The translations under genes were made by a program, and so were the position numbers. From positions 1 through 12,663 of the forward strand of contig JAYUCY010000014.1 in NCBI GenBank assembly GCA_043740085.1: a stretch of 12,663 nucleotides of DNA, read 5' to 3'. The notes beneath the pieces were generated by a model. The model did no database searches, had not been told where the DNA came from, and worked only from the letters and a program-made list of their open reading frames with translations. The DNA comes from UBA668 sp043740085. Its GTDB lineage: Bacteria; Actinomycetota; Acidimicrobiia; Acidimicrobiales; Ilumatobacteraceae. This document shows, piece after piece, positions 7,106-12,663 of this stretch; the stretch's first letter is position 1, and the number at the start of each line of letters is the position of its first letter.

Positions 7106-8038
7106 ATGGGTACCGGAGCTATCGCCGGCATCGTTCTCGCCGTCATCGTCGTGTTGACAATCCTCACCGGCTTGCGCACGGTGAACCAAGGCACCGTTGG
7201 CGTCACCACCATCTTCGGCAAGTACCGGCGCACCTTGCGGCCGGGCCTCAACGTGGTGGTGCCTTTCATTGAGAAGATCTTCCGCCGCATCAGCCTGCAG
7301 AACCGCGCCGTTGAGCTGCAGTTCCAGGCGATCACGTTCGACCAGGCCAACGTGTACTTCACGGCGATGATGGTGTACGGCGCCATCAGCGAGAGCGAAG
7401 AGACGATCAAGAACATCGCCTTCAAGTTCGTCAGCGAGAAGGATTTCCTCACCGCCCTCGTGCGCAGCGTCGAAGGCAGCACCCGCGGTTTCGTGGCCAC
7501 GAAGAAGCAAGCCGAAATTCTCGTGCTGCGTGCCGAGATCGTCGCCGAGGTCAAGGACAACCTCGACCATGTGATCGAGACGTGGGGCTACCACCTCATC
7601 GACCTACAGCTCAACGACATCACCTTCGACCAGGCCATCACCACCTCGATGGCGCAGGTCGTGGCTAGCAACAACCTCAAGGCTGCTGCCACCAACGAAG
7701 GCGACGCACTGCTCATCCGCAAGACCAAGGAAGCCGAAGCGCTGGGTACCGCCGTGCGCATCGAGGCCGAAGCCGAGCGCACAGCTGCTCAGCTACGGGG
7801 TCAGGGTGTGGCGTTGTTCCGCGAGGAAGTGGCACGCGGCCTTGCCTCGGCCACCACCACGGTTGATTCCTCGCTGATTCTCTTCTCGATGTGGACGGAA
7901 ACAATTCGCCAGATGGCCGAGCATGGCAAGGGCAACGTGCTCTTCCTTGACGGCTCGCCGGAAGGCATGCAGGCGCAGATGAAGGACCTCATGGCGCTGC
8001 AGCAGCTCAACGCAGTGAAGGATCAGCCGCCGCAATGA
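7106..8038 (+). CDS. SPFH/band 7 (stomatin-prohibitin-like) membrane protein
   Basis: A 310-residue protein with one N-terminal membrane segment (about 5-22) and a short basic stretch after it, then the SPFH/band-7 domain (about 24-180: VNQGTVGVTTIFGKYRRTL, LRPGLNVVVPFIEKI, QNRAVELQFQAITFD). A Glu/Ala/Lys-rich helix at about 182-230 is the expected flotillin-like coiled coil that drives oligomerisation. SPFH proteins form large membrane ring or cage scaffolds that recruit proteins or guard proteases. It has a strong Shine-Dalgarno. Its stop overlaps the ATG of the Rieske oxygenase gene (ATGA), so the two are translationally coupled. No NfeD partner, the common neighbour of bacterial stomatins, is present here. 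The function of this member is not known. Confidence 0.9.
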   Translation: MGTGAIAGIVLAVIVVLTILTGLRTVNQGTVGVTTIFGKYRRTLRPGLNVVVPFIEKIFRRISLQNRAVELQFQAITFDQANVYFTAMMVYGAISESEETIKNIAFKFVSEKDFLTALVRSVEGSTRGFVATKKQAEILVLRAEIVAEVKDNLDHVIETWGYHLIDLQLNDITFDQAITTSMAQVVASNNLKAAATNEGDALLIRKTKEAEALGTAVRIEAEAERTAAQLRGQGVALFREEVARGLASATTTVDSSLILFSMWTETIRQMAEHGKGNVLFLDGSPEGMQAQMKDLMALQQLNAVKDQPPQ

Positions 8039-9129
8039 CCAGTCTGCACTCCCGCCCCGTGACAGTTCGCCAGCGGCCCGAGCTGCAAGCACTGATGCAG
8101 ACCGACCGCACGCTCGACCCGGGCATCACGCTGCCCGCCAGTTGGTACCACGACCCGCAGATTTGGCAGCGGGAGCGCTGGCCAATCTTTGGTAGCAACT
8201 GGGTGCACGTCGCGTACGACCATCAGCTGCGCAACACCGGCGACTACGTCACCGAGAATCTGGCTGGCTGGCCCATCTTCATTCGTCGCAAGGACGATGG
8301 CACGCTCAGCGCGTTCTACAACATGTGCCCCCACCGCGCCGGCCCAATCGTGTTCGAAGGCGAAGGCTGCTCGAAGAACGTCGTGTGCAAGTACCACGGC
8401 TGGGCGTTCAACGCCGACGGCAAGCTGCTCAGCGCTCGCGACTTCGGCGCCGAAGCCCCCGACAACATGGACCTCACCGCCATACAGGTGGGCTCGTGGC
8501 GCGGAATGGTCTTCGTGTGCCTCGACTCCGCAATCGCTCCCCTGCACGAGTGGCTCGGCGAGTTCCCCAACGAGGTCGAGGGCGTGCCGCTGGAGAGCTA
8601 CCGCTTCCACAGCAAGAGCGTGCGCCACGTTGCCTGCAACTGGAAGACCTACGGCGACAACTTCCTCGAGGGCTACCACCTGCCCACCACGCACCCGGCA
8701 ATGAGCCGCGATGCGGATGCGTTGAACTACAAGGTCGTCTACAAGGGCGATCCGCGGTGGAATATTCACACGATGCCCCCACGCGACGAGAGCACGTTTG
8801 GCGTGTTCGGCTACTTCTGGCCAACGTTCGCATTCGACGTTTTCCCGGGTGGTTTCGCCGTTGAGCGTTGGCTGCCACGCGGCCACACACACAGCGACCT
8901 GATCTTCGAGTACTTCTTCGATGACAACGCGGACGGCATCGAAGACATCGTGAAGTTCAGTGAAGAGGTTGCCGACGAAGACGCACGCATGTGCGAGCAC
9001 GTGCAGCGCAACCTCGACGCGGGCAATTACCACACCGGCGTGCTCAGCCCGAAGTGGGAATACCCGCTGGCCATCTTCCACAGCATGATCCGTGAGGCCA
9101 TTGGGCCAGTAGATGGCGACGAGCGCTAA
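8035..9129 (+). CDS. Rieske non-heme iron oxygenase, alpha subunit (betaine/carnitine-type)
   Basis: A 364-residue ring-hydroxylating-type oxygenase. The Rieske [2Fe-2S] domain has C98-x-H100 (MCPHRAG) and C118-x-x-H121 (CKYHGW). The catalytic domain has the mononuclear iron ligands H215 and H220 in NFLEGYHLPTTH, with a C-terminal Asp among D314/D316 as third ligand. The residue three before H215, which relays electrons between the centres and is Asp in naphthalene dioxygenase, is E212 here. That Glu is typical of carnitine monooxygenase CntA and of related enzymes acting on quaternary amines such as stachydrine. A small-amine or betaine substrate is therefore plausible but unproven. No reductase, ferredoxin or beta subunit is in the window; a single alpha subunit with a distant reductase is normal for this type. 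The gene overlaps the SPFH gene by 4 nt. Confidence 0.93.
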   Translation: MTSLHSRPVTVRQRPELQALMQTDRTLDPGITLPASWYHDPQIWQRERWPIFGSNWVHVAYDHQLRNTGDYVTENLAGWPIFIRRKDDGTLSAFYNMCPHRAGPIVFEGEGCSKNVVCKYHGWAFNADGKLLSARDFGAEAPDNMDLTAIQVGSWRGMVFVCLDSAIAPLHEWLGEFPNEVEGVPLESYRFHSKSVRHVACNWKTYGDNFLEGYHLPTTHPAMSRDADALNYKVVYKGDPRWNIHTMPPRDESTFGVFGYFWPTFAFDVFPGGFAVERWLPRGHTHSDLIFEYFFDDNADGIEDIVKFSEEVADEDARMCEHVQRNLDAGNYHTGVLSPKWEYPLAIFHSMIREAIGPVDGDER

Positions 9130-9132
9130 CCG

Positions 9133-9969
9133 GTGAGTGGTAAGGCGAGCACGTCTCGCTTCCTTTGGCAACGGCTTGAGGCCTTCCACGGATTGATCTA
9201 CTTCGTCCCCGAGGCCGACCAGCACTACACAGCGCTCGGCCTCGACTCGGGCGTGATGGGCTACTTCTCATCTCGCGCCGCAGCCATGGGCCCGGTCGCT
9301 GCCGAGGTGGTGGTGGCCACCTTCTATAACTTCGAGCCCGGTCGCATTCGTGCGCTCGTGCCCCAGGCGTGGGAGCGCACGACCGCCCCTGCGCTGTGGC
9401 AGGCGCGCCTCGCCGCTGCTGATGCTGCGCTGGTGCGCATCTTCGGCGAGCGTCTGTCGCAGCCAGATATCGCCGAGGCGGCCAATCTGCTGCGCTCCAT
9501 CATCGACGTCTGCGCGCCAGAGGGCCGCCCGCTGTTCGCCGGTCACGTGGCACAGGAGTGGCCGACCGAGCCCCACATGGCGCTGTGGTTCGCGATCTCG
9601 CTACTGCGCGAGTTCCGCGGCGACGGTCATATTGCAGCGCTGACGGTCGAAGGTGTCTCGGGCATCGAAGCGCTGGTCATCCACGGTGCCACTGGCGCGG
9701 TGCCCGCAGCAGTCCTGCAGTCGACCCGCGGCTGGAGCAACGCGGCGTGGGCTACAGCCGTCGAGCGCCTGCAGCAGCGCGGCTGGGTTGACGACAACGC
9801 ACTGACGTCCACCGGCCACACGCACCGCAACAGAGTTGAGCAGTACACCGACGAGTTGGCCGCCGCCCCTTGGGCCCGCCTGTCAGAAGCCCAGGTGACC
9901 ACGCTGGCCGCACTGGGTAAAGAACTCAGCACCGCCATCGTCGCCGCCGGCACCTTCCCCGGTCGCTAG
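9133..9969 (+). CDS. SCO6745-family protein (winged-helix-like C-terminus)
   Basis: A 278-residue protein recognised from its general pattern as an SCO6745-like actinobacterial protein: the segment GYFSSRAAAMGPVAAEVVVATFYNF (about 47-71) and the following Pro-Gln-Ala-Trp motif are typical. The C-terminal third (about 175-270) reads like a winged-helix/MarR-type fold, with STRGWSNAAWATAVERLQQRGWVDD resembling a recognition helix and wing. The biochemical role of this family is not established; it may sense a ligand and act as a regulator, or be an enzyme accessory. It starts with GTG only 3 nt after the Rieske stop, so it belongs to the same unit, which hints at a link to the oxygenase. No Shine-Dalgarno is visible, consistent with coupled translation. 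Confidence 0.75.
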   Translation: MSGKASTSRFLWQRLEAFHGLIYFVPEADQHYTALGLDSGVMGYFSSRAAAMGPVAAEVVVATFYNFEPGRIRALVPQAWERTTAPALWQARLAAADAALVRIFGERLSQPDIAEAANLLRSIIDVCAPEGRPLFAGHVAQEWPTEPHMALWFAISLLREFRGDGHIAALTVEGVSGIEALVIHGATGAVPAAVLQSTRGWSNAAWATAVERLQQRGWVDDNALTSTGHTHRNRVEQYTDELAAAPWARLSEAQVTTLAALGKELSTAIVAAGTFPGR

Positions 9970-9991
9970 TACAGCCTGGTTCGAGCTGCGT

Positions 9992-10603
9992 GTGGACACA
10001 GTTCCAACGGTAGAGATTGCTGGAAGCGGCGAGACGATCGGTCCGTGGAACGTGAGGGACCGCAGCTCGGGTAGCGAGTCGATCGTCGAGCTGGCCGCTG
10101 CAGCGGTGACCGTCACCCTGTGGTCTCAGGGGCTCAACGTCGCTCAACTCAAGTCGATCGCGGATCAGTTGCGCCAGAGCGGGGACGGGACTTGGGACCT
10201 CGGCCCGCTACCTGACGAACTTGAACTTGTTGCCGTCGGTCCCGCGACCCAATGGACCGCTCGACGGGTCGTTCAGGGTGACCCAGCCCGAGGAACTGTC
10301 CTCGCCCTCGAGGTCATTACCGATCGGGTCGCTCTGCTGTCGACATACGGGTCGGACGAGACGCAAGTGGTTGACGGCGGCGGCAAGAGGGCTCTGTACT
10401 ACGAACGATCACTGATTTGCGGCACCGTCGGCACCCTCGTCTGGGAGTACGCACCGCGAGTCGTCGTCCAGTTCGGTGCAGTCGACGTGAAACTCGACGA
10501 GCTCATCGCGATGGCACGATCGATCCGACTCGAAACGAACGAAGAATGGCAGAGCCTTCCGGACAACAGCGGCGGAGACGGCTGCCCAGCCTTCTGGTGC
10601 TGA
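9992..10603 (+). CDS. Hypothetical protein, possibly 5'-truncated
   Basis: A 203-residue protein with no family I recognise. It is mildly acidic, has no signal peptide or membrane segment, and seems rich in beta strands (VALLSTYGSDETQVV, GTVGTLVWEYAPRVVVQFGAV). The C-terminus ends with an unusual pair of cysteines (DGCPAFWC). The GTG at 9992 is the first plausible start, but the same frame stays open upstream through the 22-nt gap into the end of the SCO6745 gene and reads protein-like there (ASTAWFELR just before the GTG). The start is therefore uncertain and the gene could be the remnant of a longer one whose 5' part was lost at the junction between the catabolic operon and the toxin-antitoxin region. 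No Shine-Dalgarno is evident. Codon usage is similar to its neighbours but a little less GC-biased. Confidence 0.6.
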   Translation: MDTVPTVEIAGSGETIGPWNVRDRSSGSESIVELAAAAVTVTLWSQGLNVAQLKSIADQLRQSGDGTWDLGPLPDELELVAVGPATQWTARRVVQGDPARGTVLALEVITDRVALLSTYGSDETQVVDGGGKRALYYERSLICGTVGTLVWEYAPRVVVQFGAVDVKLDELIAMARSIRLETNEEWQSLPDNSGGDGCPAFWC

Positions 10604-10647
10604 CCCGTCCACAACTGCCAGTGAGAGCCTGAGCAGGGCTTGATCAC

Positions 10648-10676
10648 TTGGCAAAGCTTGCCAACAGAACTACCAT
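10648..10676 (+). promoter_or_regulatory. parDE promoter with operator inverted repeat
   Basis: TTGGCAA-AGC-TTGCCAA (10648-10664) is a perfect 7-bp inverted repeat with a 3-nt spacer. Its left half contains the -35-like TTGGCA; 17 nt further is a -10-like TACCAT (10671-10676). The ATG at 10683 follows after only 6 nt, so transcription would begin at or next to the start codon, giving a leaderless mRNA. ParD ribbon-helix-helix dimers normally bind such repeats to repress their own operon. Confidence 0.6.
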
Positions 10677-10682
10677 GTCGTC

Positions 10683-10916
10683 ATGACGACGATGAACGTC
10701 TCGCTCCCGGAAGAGCTGAAGGCCTTTGTGGATGAGCAGGTCGGTGGTGGCGGATTCGGCTCGACCAGCGAATTCGTCCGCGATCTGATACGCCGCGAGT
10801 GGGACCGCCAGCGCCTGCGAAGCCTCTTGCTCGATGGCGCGTCCTCGCCATCGGGCCCGATCGCCGACGACGCCTACTTCGCGACGTTGCGTGAACGCCT
10901 CGACACCAACGACTGA
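10683..10916 (+). CDS. parD: ParD-family type II antitoxin
   Basis: A 77-residue antitoxin. The N-terminal ribbon-helix-helix domain (MNVSLPEELKAFVDEQV, then GSTSEFVRDLIRREWDRQ, about residues 4-40) is the DNA-binding dimerisation part. The C-terminal half, ending in DDAYFATLRERLDTND, is the flexible toxin-binding tail. It neutralises the toxin encoded 4 nt downstream and should repress its own promoter through the inverted repeat just upstream. The ATG at 10683 has no Shine-Dalgarno; the promoter position suggests leaderless translation. An internal ATG at codon 4 is an alternative start. Confidence 0.9.
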   Translation: MTTMNVSLPEELKAFVDEQVGGGGFGSTSEFVRDLIRREWDRQRLRSLLLDGASSPSGPIADDAYFATLRERLDTND

Positions 10917-10920
10917 CCGC

Positions 10921-11244
10921 GTGGCCACCAGACCGGTGCAGCTGCGAGCCCTCGCCGCTGCCGACATCGACGCCGTGATCCAGCACCATCAGCAATCGGC
11001 TGGAGGCGCCGTCGCTCTTGAGTTCGTCGATGCACTCGCGCGCGCAGTCACACGAATTGGCCGATCGCCACACGTCGGGTCGCTGCGCTTCTCGCATGAG
11101 CTCGGCATCCCCGAGCTTCGAGTCTGGACACTTCAGCGTTTCCCTCACTTGGTCTTCTACGTGCCGAATGACAACCGCATTGATGTCTGGCGAATCCTTC
11201 ACAGCAGGCGAGACATCCCGAGGGCGCTCAGTAGTGACCCGTGA
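10921..11244 (+). CDS. parE: ParE-family type II toxin (RelE/ParE superfamily)
   Basis: A 107-residue toxin. Typical family pattern: N-terminal LRALAAADIDAVIQHHQQ helix region, the middle ARAVTRIGRSPHVGSLRF, and the C-terminal strands LRVWTLQRFPHLVFYVPNDNRIDVWRILHSRRDIP. ParE toxins poison DNA gyrase, while RelE relatives cut mRNA on the ribosome. The pairing with a ParD antitoxin favours gyrase. The GTG at 10921, 4 nt after the antitoxin stop, was chosen because upstream codons lie in the antitoxin gene and give a non-family N-terminus. Its stop overlaps the GTG of a small lipoprotein candidate (GTGA). Confidence 0.88.
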   Translation: MATRPVQLRALAAADIDAVIQHHQQSAGGAVALEFVDALARAVTRIGRSPHVGSLRFSHELGIPELRVWTLQRFPHLVFYVPNDNRIDVWRILHSRRDIPRALSSDP

Positions 11245-11621
11245 TCTCGGCATGGGTGGGCCTTCTACGTCGACTTTCGAATGCGTGTGTTGCGATGCTT
11301 GGCGTCGTGGCCTGCGCTGCATCACCGTTTGTCGGAGTTGCTTGCGAGTCCCGCGGACGGAGTGGATTTTGTGAGGATGCCGAGGCTGCTGTGGAGCAGT
11401 CCTACCCTTCAGGCGGTGGTGACGTCAGCGAACGGCTTGGGGCAGTGGTCTCCGACGGGCTGTCCGTCAGCAACGCCGCGGCGTGGCGAGCGGCGGTGGA
11501 GAGCGTGACGGATCAACTGCGAGCGTTCCGTGATGGCAATCGTCCGAGGGTTGGAGTACCCAGCCGGCTGCCACTGCAGCATCGCGAGTTTGCGGTTCAG
11601 AAATCGCCAGCTTCAACGTGA
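11241..11621 (+). CDS. Putative small lipoprotein, hypothetical
   Basis: A 126-residue open frame overlapping the toxin stop by GTGA. The N-terminus has a basic pair (R10, R11), a hydrophobic stretch (about 15-34) and the lipobox-like V-V-A-C25, so Cys25 may be lipidated after export. The middle segment (about 45-100, SERLGAVVSDGLSVSNAAAWRAAVESVTDQLRAF) looks like a normal alpha-helical protein with GC-rich third positions. The last 25 residues look less protein-like. I recognise no family. It is the only candidate gene in the 440-nt gap between the two toxin-antitoxin pairs. The GTG overlap with parE may be chance, and the frame could be spurious. Confidence 0.4.
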   Translation: MISAWVGLLRRLSNACVAMLGVVACAASPFVGVACESRGRSGFCEDAEAAVEQSYPSGGGDVSERLGAVVSDGLSVSNAAAWRAAVESVTDQLRAFRDGNRPRVGVPSRLPLQHREFAVQKSPAST

Positions 11622-11683
11622 TGCCGTAGCGCATTGGACCCCGCACCTATCTGCTCGTACTGCTCGGCCGACTCAAGGAAGAG

Positions 11684-12031
11684 TCAGAGTCCGAGATGGA
11701 GTCGAAGAGCCTCGTCGAGTGACGCTTGCAGTTCGTCGGTCAGTGTCCCAATTCTTGGCCCGATCCGTTCGACTGCGATCGAGCGCACTTGTTCCGCTTG
11801 CGCTTTCGAGTCGGATGACAGTCCGGTTGTATCGGCGGGTAGCAGAACCTGGAACGGATAGACACGATCGATGCTCGACGTGACGGGCACCACGGTGACG
11901 ACGCCACGCCCAAGACGTTGGGCGGTGCTGTTCGCGCCGTCGTTGCTCACGATGACAGCGGGGCGTTGCTTGTTGGCCGCTGCTCCGCGGGCGGGATCGA
12001 GGTCGACGAGGCAGATCTCACCGCGACGCAT
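11684..12031 (-). CDS. mazF: MazF/PemK-family endoribonuclease toxin
   Basis: A 115-residue toxin with the family pattern MRRGEICLVDLDPARG at the N-terminus, then the RPAVIVSND core strand (about 23-31), a central VVTVVPVTSSIDRVYPFQVLL (about 44-64) and the SKAQAEQVRSIAVERI segment (about 77-92). MazF enzymes cut mRNA, and sometimes rRNA or tRNA, at short sequence motifs. ATG at 12031 overlaps the antitoxin stop by one base (TGATG); a TTG one codon earlier is possible. The gene is the second in its operon, convergent towards parDE. Confidence 0.92.
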   Translation of the reverse strand: MRRGEICLVDLDPARGAAANKQRPAVIVSNDGANSTAQRLGRGVVTVVPVTSSIDRVYPFQVLLPADTTGLSSDSKAQAEQVRSIAVERIGPRIGTLTDELQASLDEALRLHLGL

Positions 12032-12249
12032 CAAGTAATCCCGTCACTGCTGGTCCGATCCCACATCGCGCTGTCGCCACTGCTCTCCGACGTCGCCCAA
12101 GCATCTTGGTATGCGTCGCCGAGTTCTGAAGCTCGCAGCAGGCGGACTGCCTTTTGGAGCGCAGCGGAACGGGATGAGATTCCGACTCGTTCGGCGTAGG
12201 CATCTAAGAACTCGACGTCGTCATCGGGGAGACTCACACTGACCTTCAT
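12031..12249 (-). CDS. mazE: MazE-family ribbon-helix-helix antitoxin
   Basis: A 72-residue antitoxin of the mycobacterial MazE type. The N-terminal ribbon-helix-helix domain is MKVSVSLPDDDVEFLDAYAE with the helix SSRSAALQKAVRLLRA (about 26-41). The acidic, Trp-containing tail (ELGDAYQDAWATSE ... WDRTSSDG) is the toxin-wrapping part. It inhibits the MazF encoded just downstream and should repress its own promoter, which contains an inverted repeat. It has no Shine-Dalgarno; a -10-like element stands 6 nt before the ATG, as in parD. Confidence 0.9.
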   Translation of the reverse strand: MKVSVSLPDDDVEFLDAYAERVGISSRSAALQKAVRLLRASELGDAYQDAWATSESSGDSAMWDRTSSDGIT

Positions 12250-12255
12250 ACCATG

Positions 12256-12285
12256 ATACTACCAATAATGCTACTCAAGTAGCAA
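12256..12285 (-). promoter_or_regulatory. mazEF promoter with operator inverted repeat
   Basis: On the minus strand TTGCTA (12285-12280) and TAGTAT (12261-12256) form a -35/-10 pair with an 18-nt spacer; the ATG begins 6 nt later, so the transcript would be leaderless. GCTACT-CA-AGTAGC (12270-12283), a 6-bp inverted repeat, covers the -35 and spacer, and a further TACTACC half-site lies over the -10. These are suited to binding by MazE or MazEF for autorepression. Confidence 0.55.
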
Positions 12286-12289
12286 CTAC

Positions 12290-12424
12290 ATGACCCGTGC
12301 ACAGTTGCCGTTCGGAGCGACGCGCGCCGCGTTGGAGCAGGACGTACGTCAACCTTCCGGGGCTTCGAGTCTACGCTTGCGACCTAATGCAGCCGCGGAC
12401 CTGCAGGGTGCACTAGTGTCCTGA
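12290..12424 (+). pseudogene. Short 44-codon open frame divergent from mazE, ending in the IS border (doubtful)
   Basis: An ATG frame begins just outside the mazE promoter and ends with a TGA that lies inside the presumed IS630 left end. If it was a gene, the insertion cut it and supplied the stop codon. No family or Shine-Dalgarno is seen and third-position bias is weak, so it may not be coding. Otherwise I see nothing in 12286-12413. Confidence 0.15.
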
Positions 12425-12663
12425 GTCAGAAATAGTTCGCGTTGTTGTGGTAGTTGGAGTACGATCAACGGGTGGCTGGTCGTGGTCGTCCAAGAGCGTT
12501 GTTGACGGTGTCTGATGAGGATCGGGTGGTGCTGGTTCGTTGGTCGAAGCGGCCAACGTCGCCGCATTCGATCGCGCAACGAGCCCGGATCGTGTTGCTC
12601 GCAGCCGATGGTCTGTCGAACAACGAGGTTGCTGACAAAGTCGGCTGCAATCAGGCAACGGTG
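12415..12663 (+). mobile_element. IS630-family insertion sequence, left part, cut by window end
   Basis: The transposase gene starts at 12472, and the sequence GTGTCCTGAGTCAG from 12416, directly after a TA dinucleotide (12414-12415), looks like the left terminal sequence. IS630 elements insert into TA. The exact border is a guess because the right end lies outside the window. Confidence 0.6.
12472..12663 (+). CDS. IS630-family transposase, N-terminal fragment (runs off window)
   Basis: The 64 codons to the window end have no stop. They read as the N-terminal helix-turn-helix of IS630 transposases: LLTVSDEDRVVLVRWSKRPTS, then QRARIVLLAADGLSN, then NEVADKVGCNQATV. The DDE catalytic domain must lie beyond the window. 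The GTG at 12472 is the likely start; a TTG at 12454 in the same frame directly follows an in-frame TAG. The element marks the right edge as a mobile region. Confidence 0.88.
   Translation, partial: MAGRGRPRALLTVSDEDRVVLVRWSKRPTSPHSIAQRARIVLLAADGLSNNEVADKVGCNQATV

Noticed and set aside
8023..9225. 400-codon open frame on the minus strand opposite the Rieske gene
   Set aside because: The plus strand has complete Rieske and iron-binding motifs; the antisense frame is explained by GC-biased third positions.
11670..11685. GACTC/GAGTC hairpin at the end of mazF considered as a terminator
   Set aside because: The stem is only 5 bp, overlaps the stop codon and is not followed by a T-run.

Overview
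This is a GC-rich bacterial window, probably from a high-GC actinobacterium. The reasons are frequent GTG starts, dense ATGA/GTGA overlaps, an SCO6745-family protein, a mycobacterial-style MazE antitoxin and a CYTH-CHAD protein. Acidimicrobiia would fit, but the sequence alone cannot prove the class.

Left part (1-2727, minus strand): a tRNA-Gly(UCC) with encoded CCA, an isopenicillin N synthase-like Fe(II)/2-oxoglutarate dioxygenase, and a CYTH-CHAD protein. A divergent intergenic region (2728-2884) separates these from the plus-strand operons.

Centre (2885-6920, plus strand): a tightly packed four-gene operon with a clear pathway reading. It encodes a DHDPS/NAL-family lyase-deaminase, a DadA-like FAD amino-acid dehydrogenase, a two-cysteine proline racemase/4-hydroxyproline epimerase and an alpha/beta hydrolase. 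The first three match the steps from trans-4-hydroxy-L-proline via cis-4-hydroxy-D-proline and pyrroline-4-hydroxy-2-carboxylate to 2-oxoglutarate semialdehyde. The final semialdehyde dehydrogenase and a regulator are not in the window. A 12-bp tandem repeat extends the C-terminus of the FAD enzyme directly before the Shine-Dalgarno of the epimerase.

Centre-right (7106-9969, plus strand): a second coupled set, an SPFH/band-7 membrane protein, a Rieske oxygenase alpha subunit and an SCO6745-family protein. The Rieske enzyme has Glu rather than Asp at the bridging position, as in the carnitine/betaine-type Rieske enzymes. Next to hydroxyproline genes this raises the idea that the locus handles N-methylated (hydroxy)proline; that is inference.

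Right part (9992-12663): an accessory-looking stretch. It holds an unrecognised protein whose reading frame stays open upstream, a parDE toxin-antitoxin pair (plus strand), a small lipoprotein candidate, a convergent mazEF pair (minus strand), and the left end of an IS630-family element running off the window. Both antitoxin genes have an inverted repeat over the -35 and a -10-like hexamer exactly 6 nt before the ATG, which points to leaderless, autoregulated transcripts.
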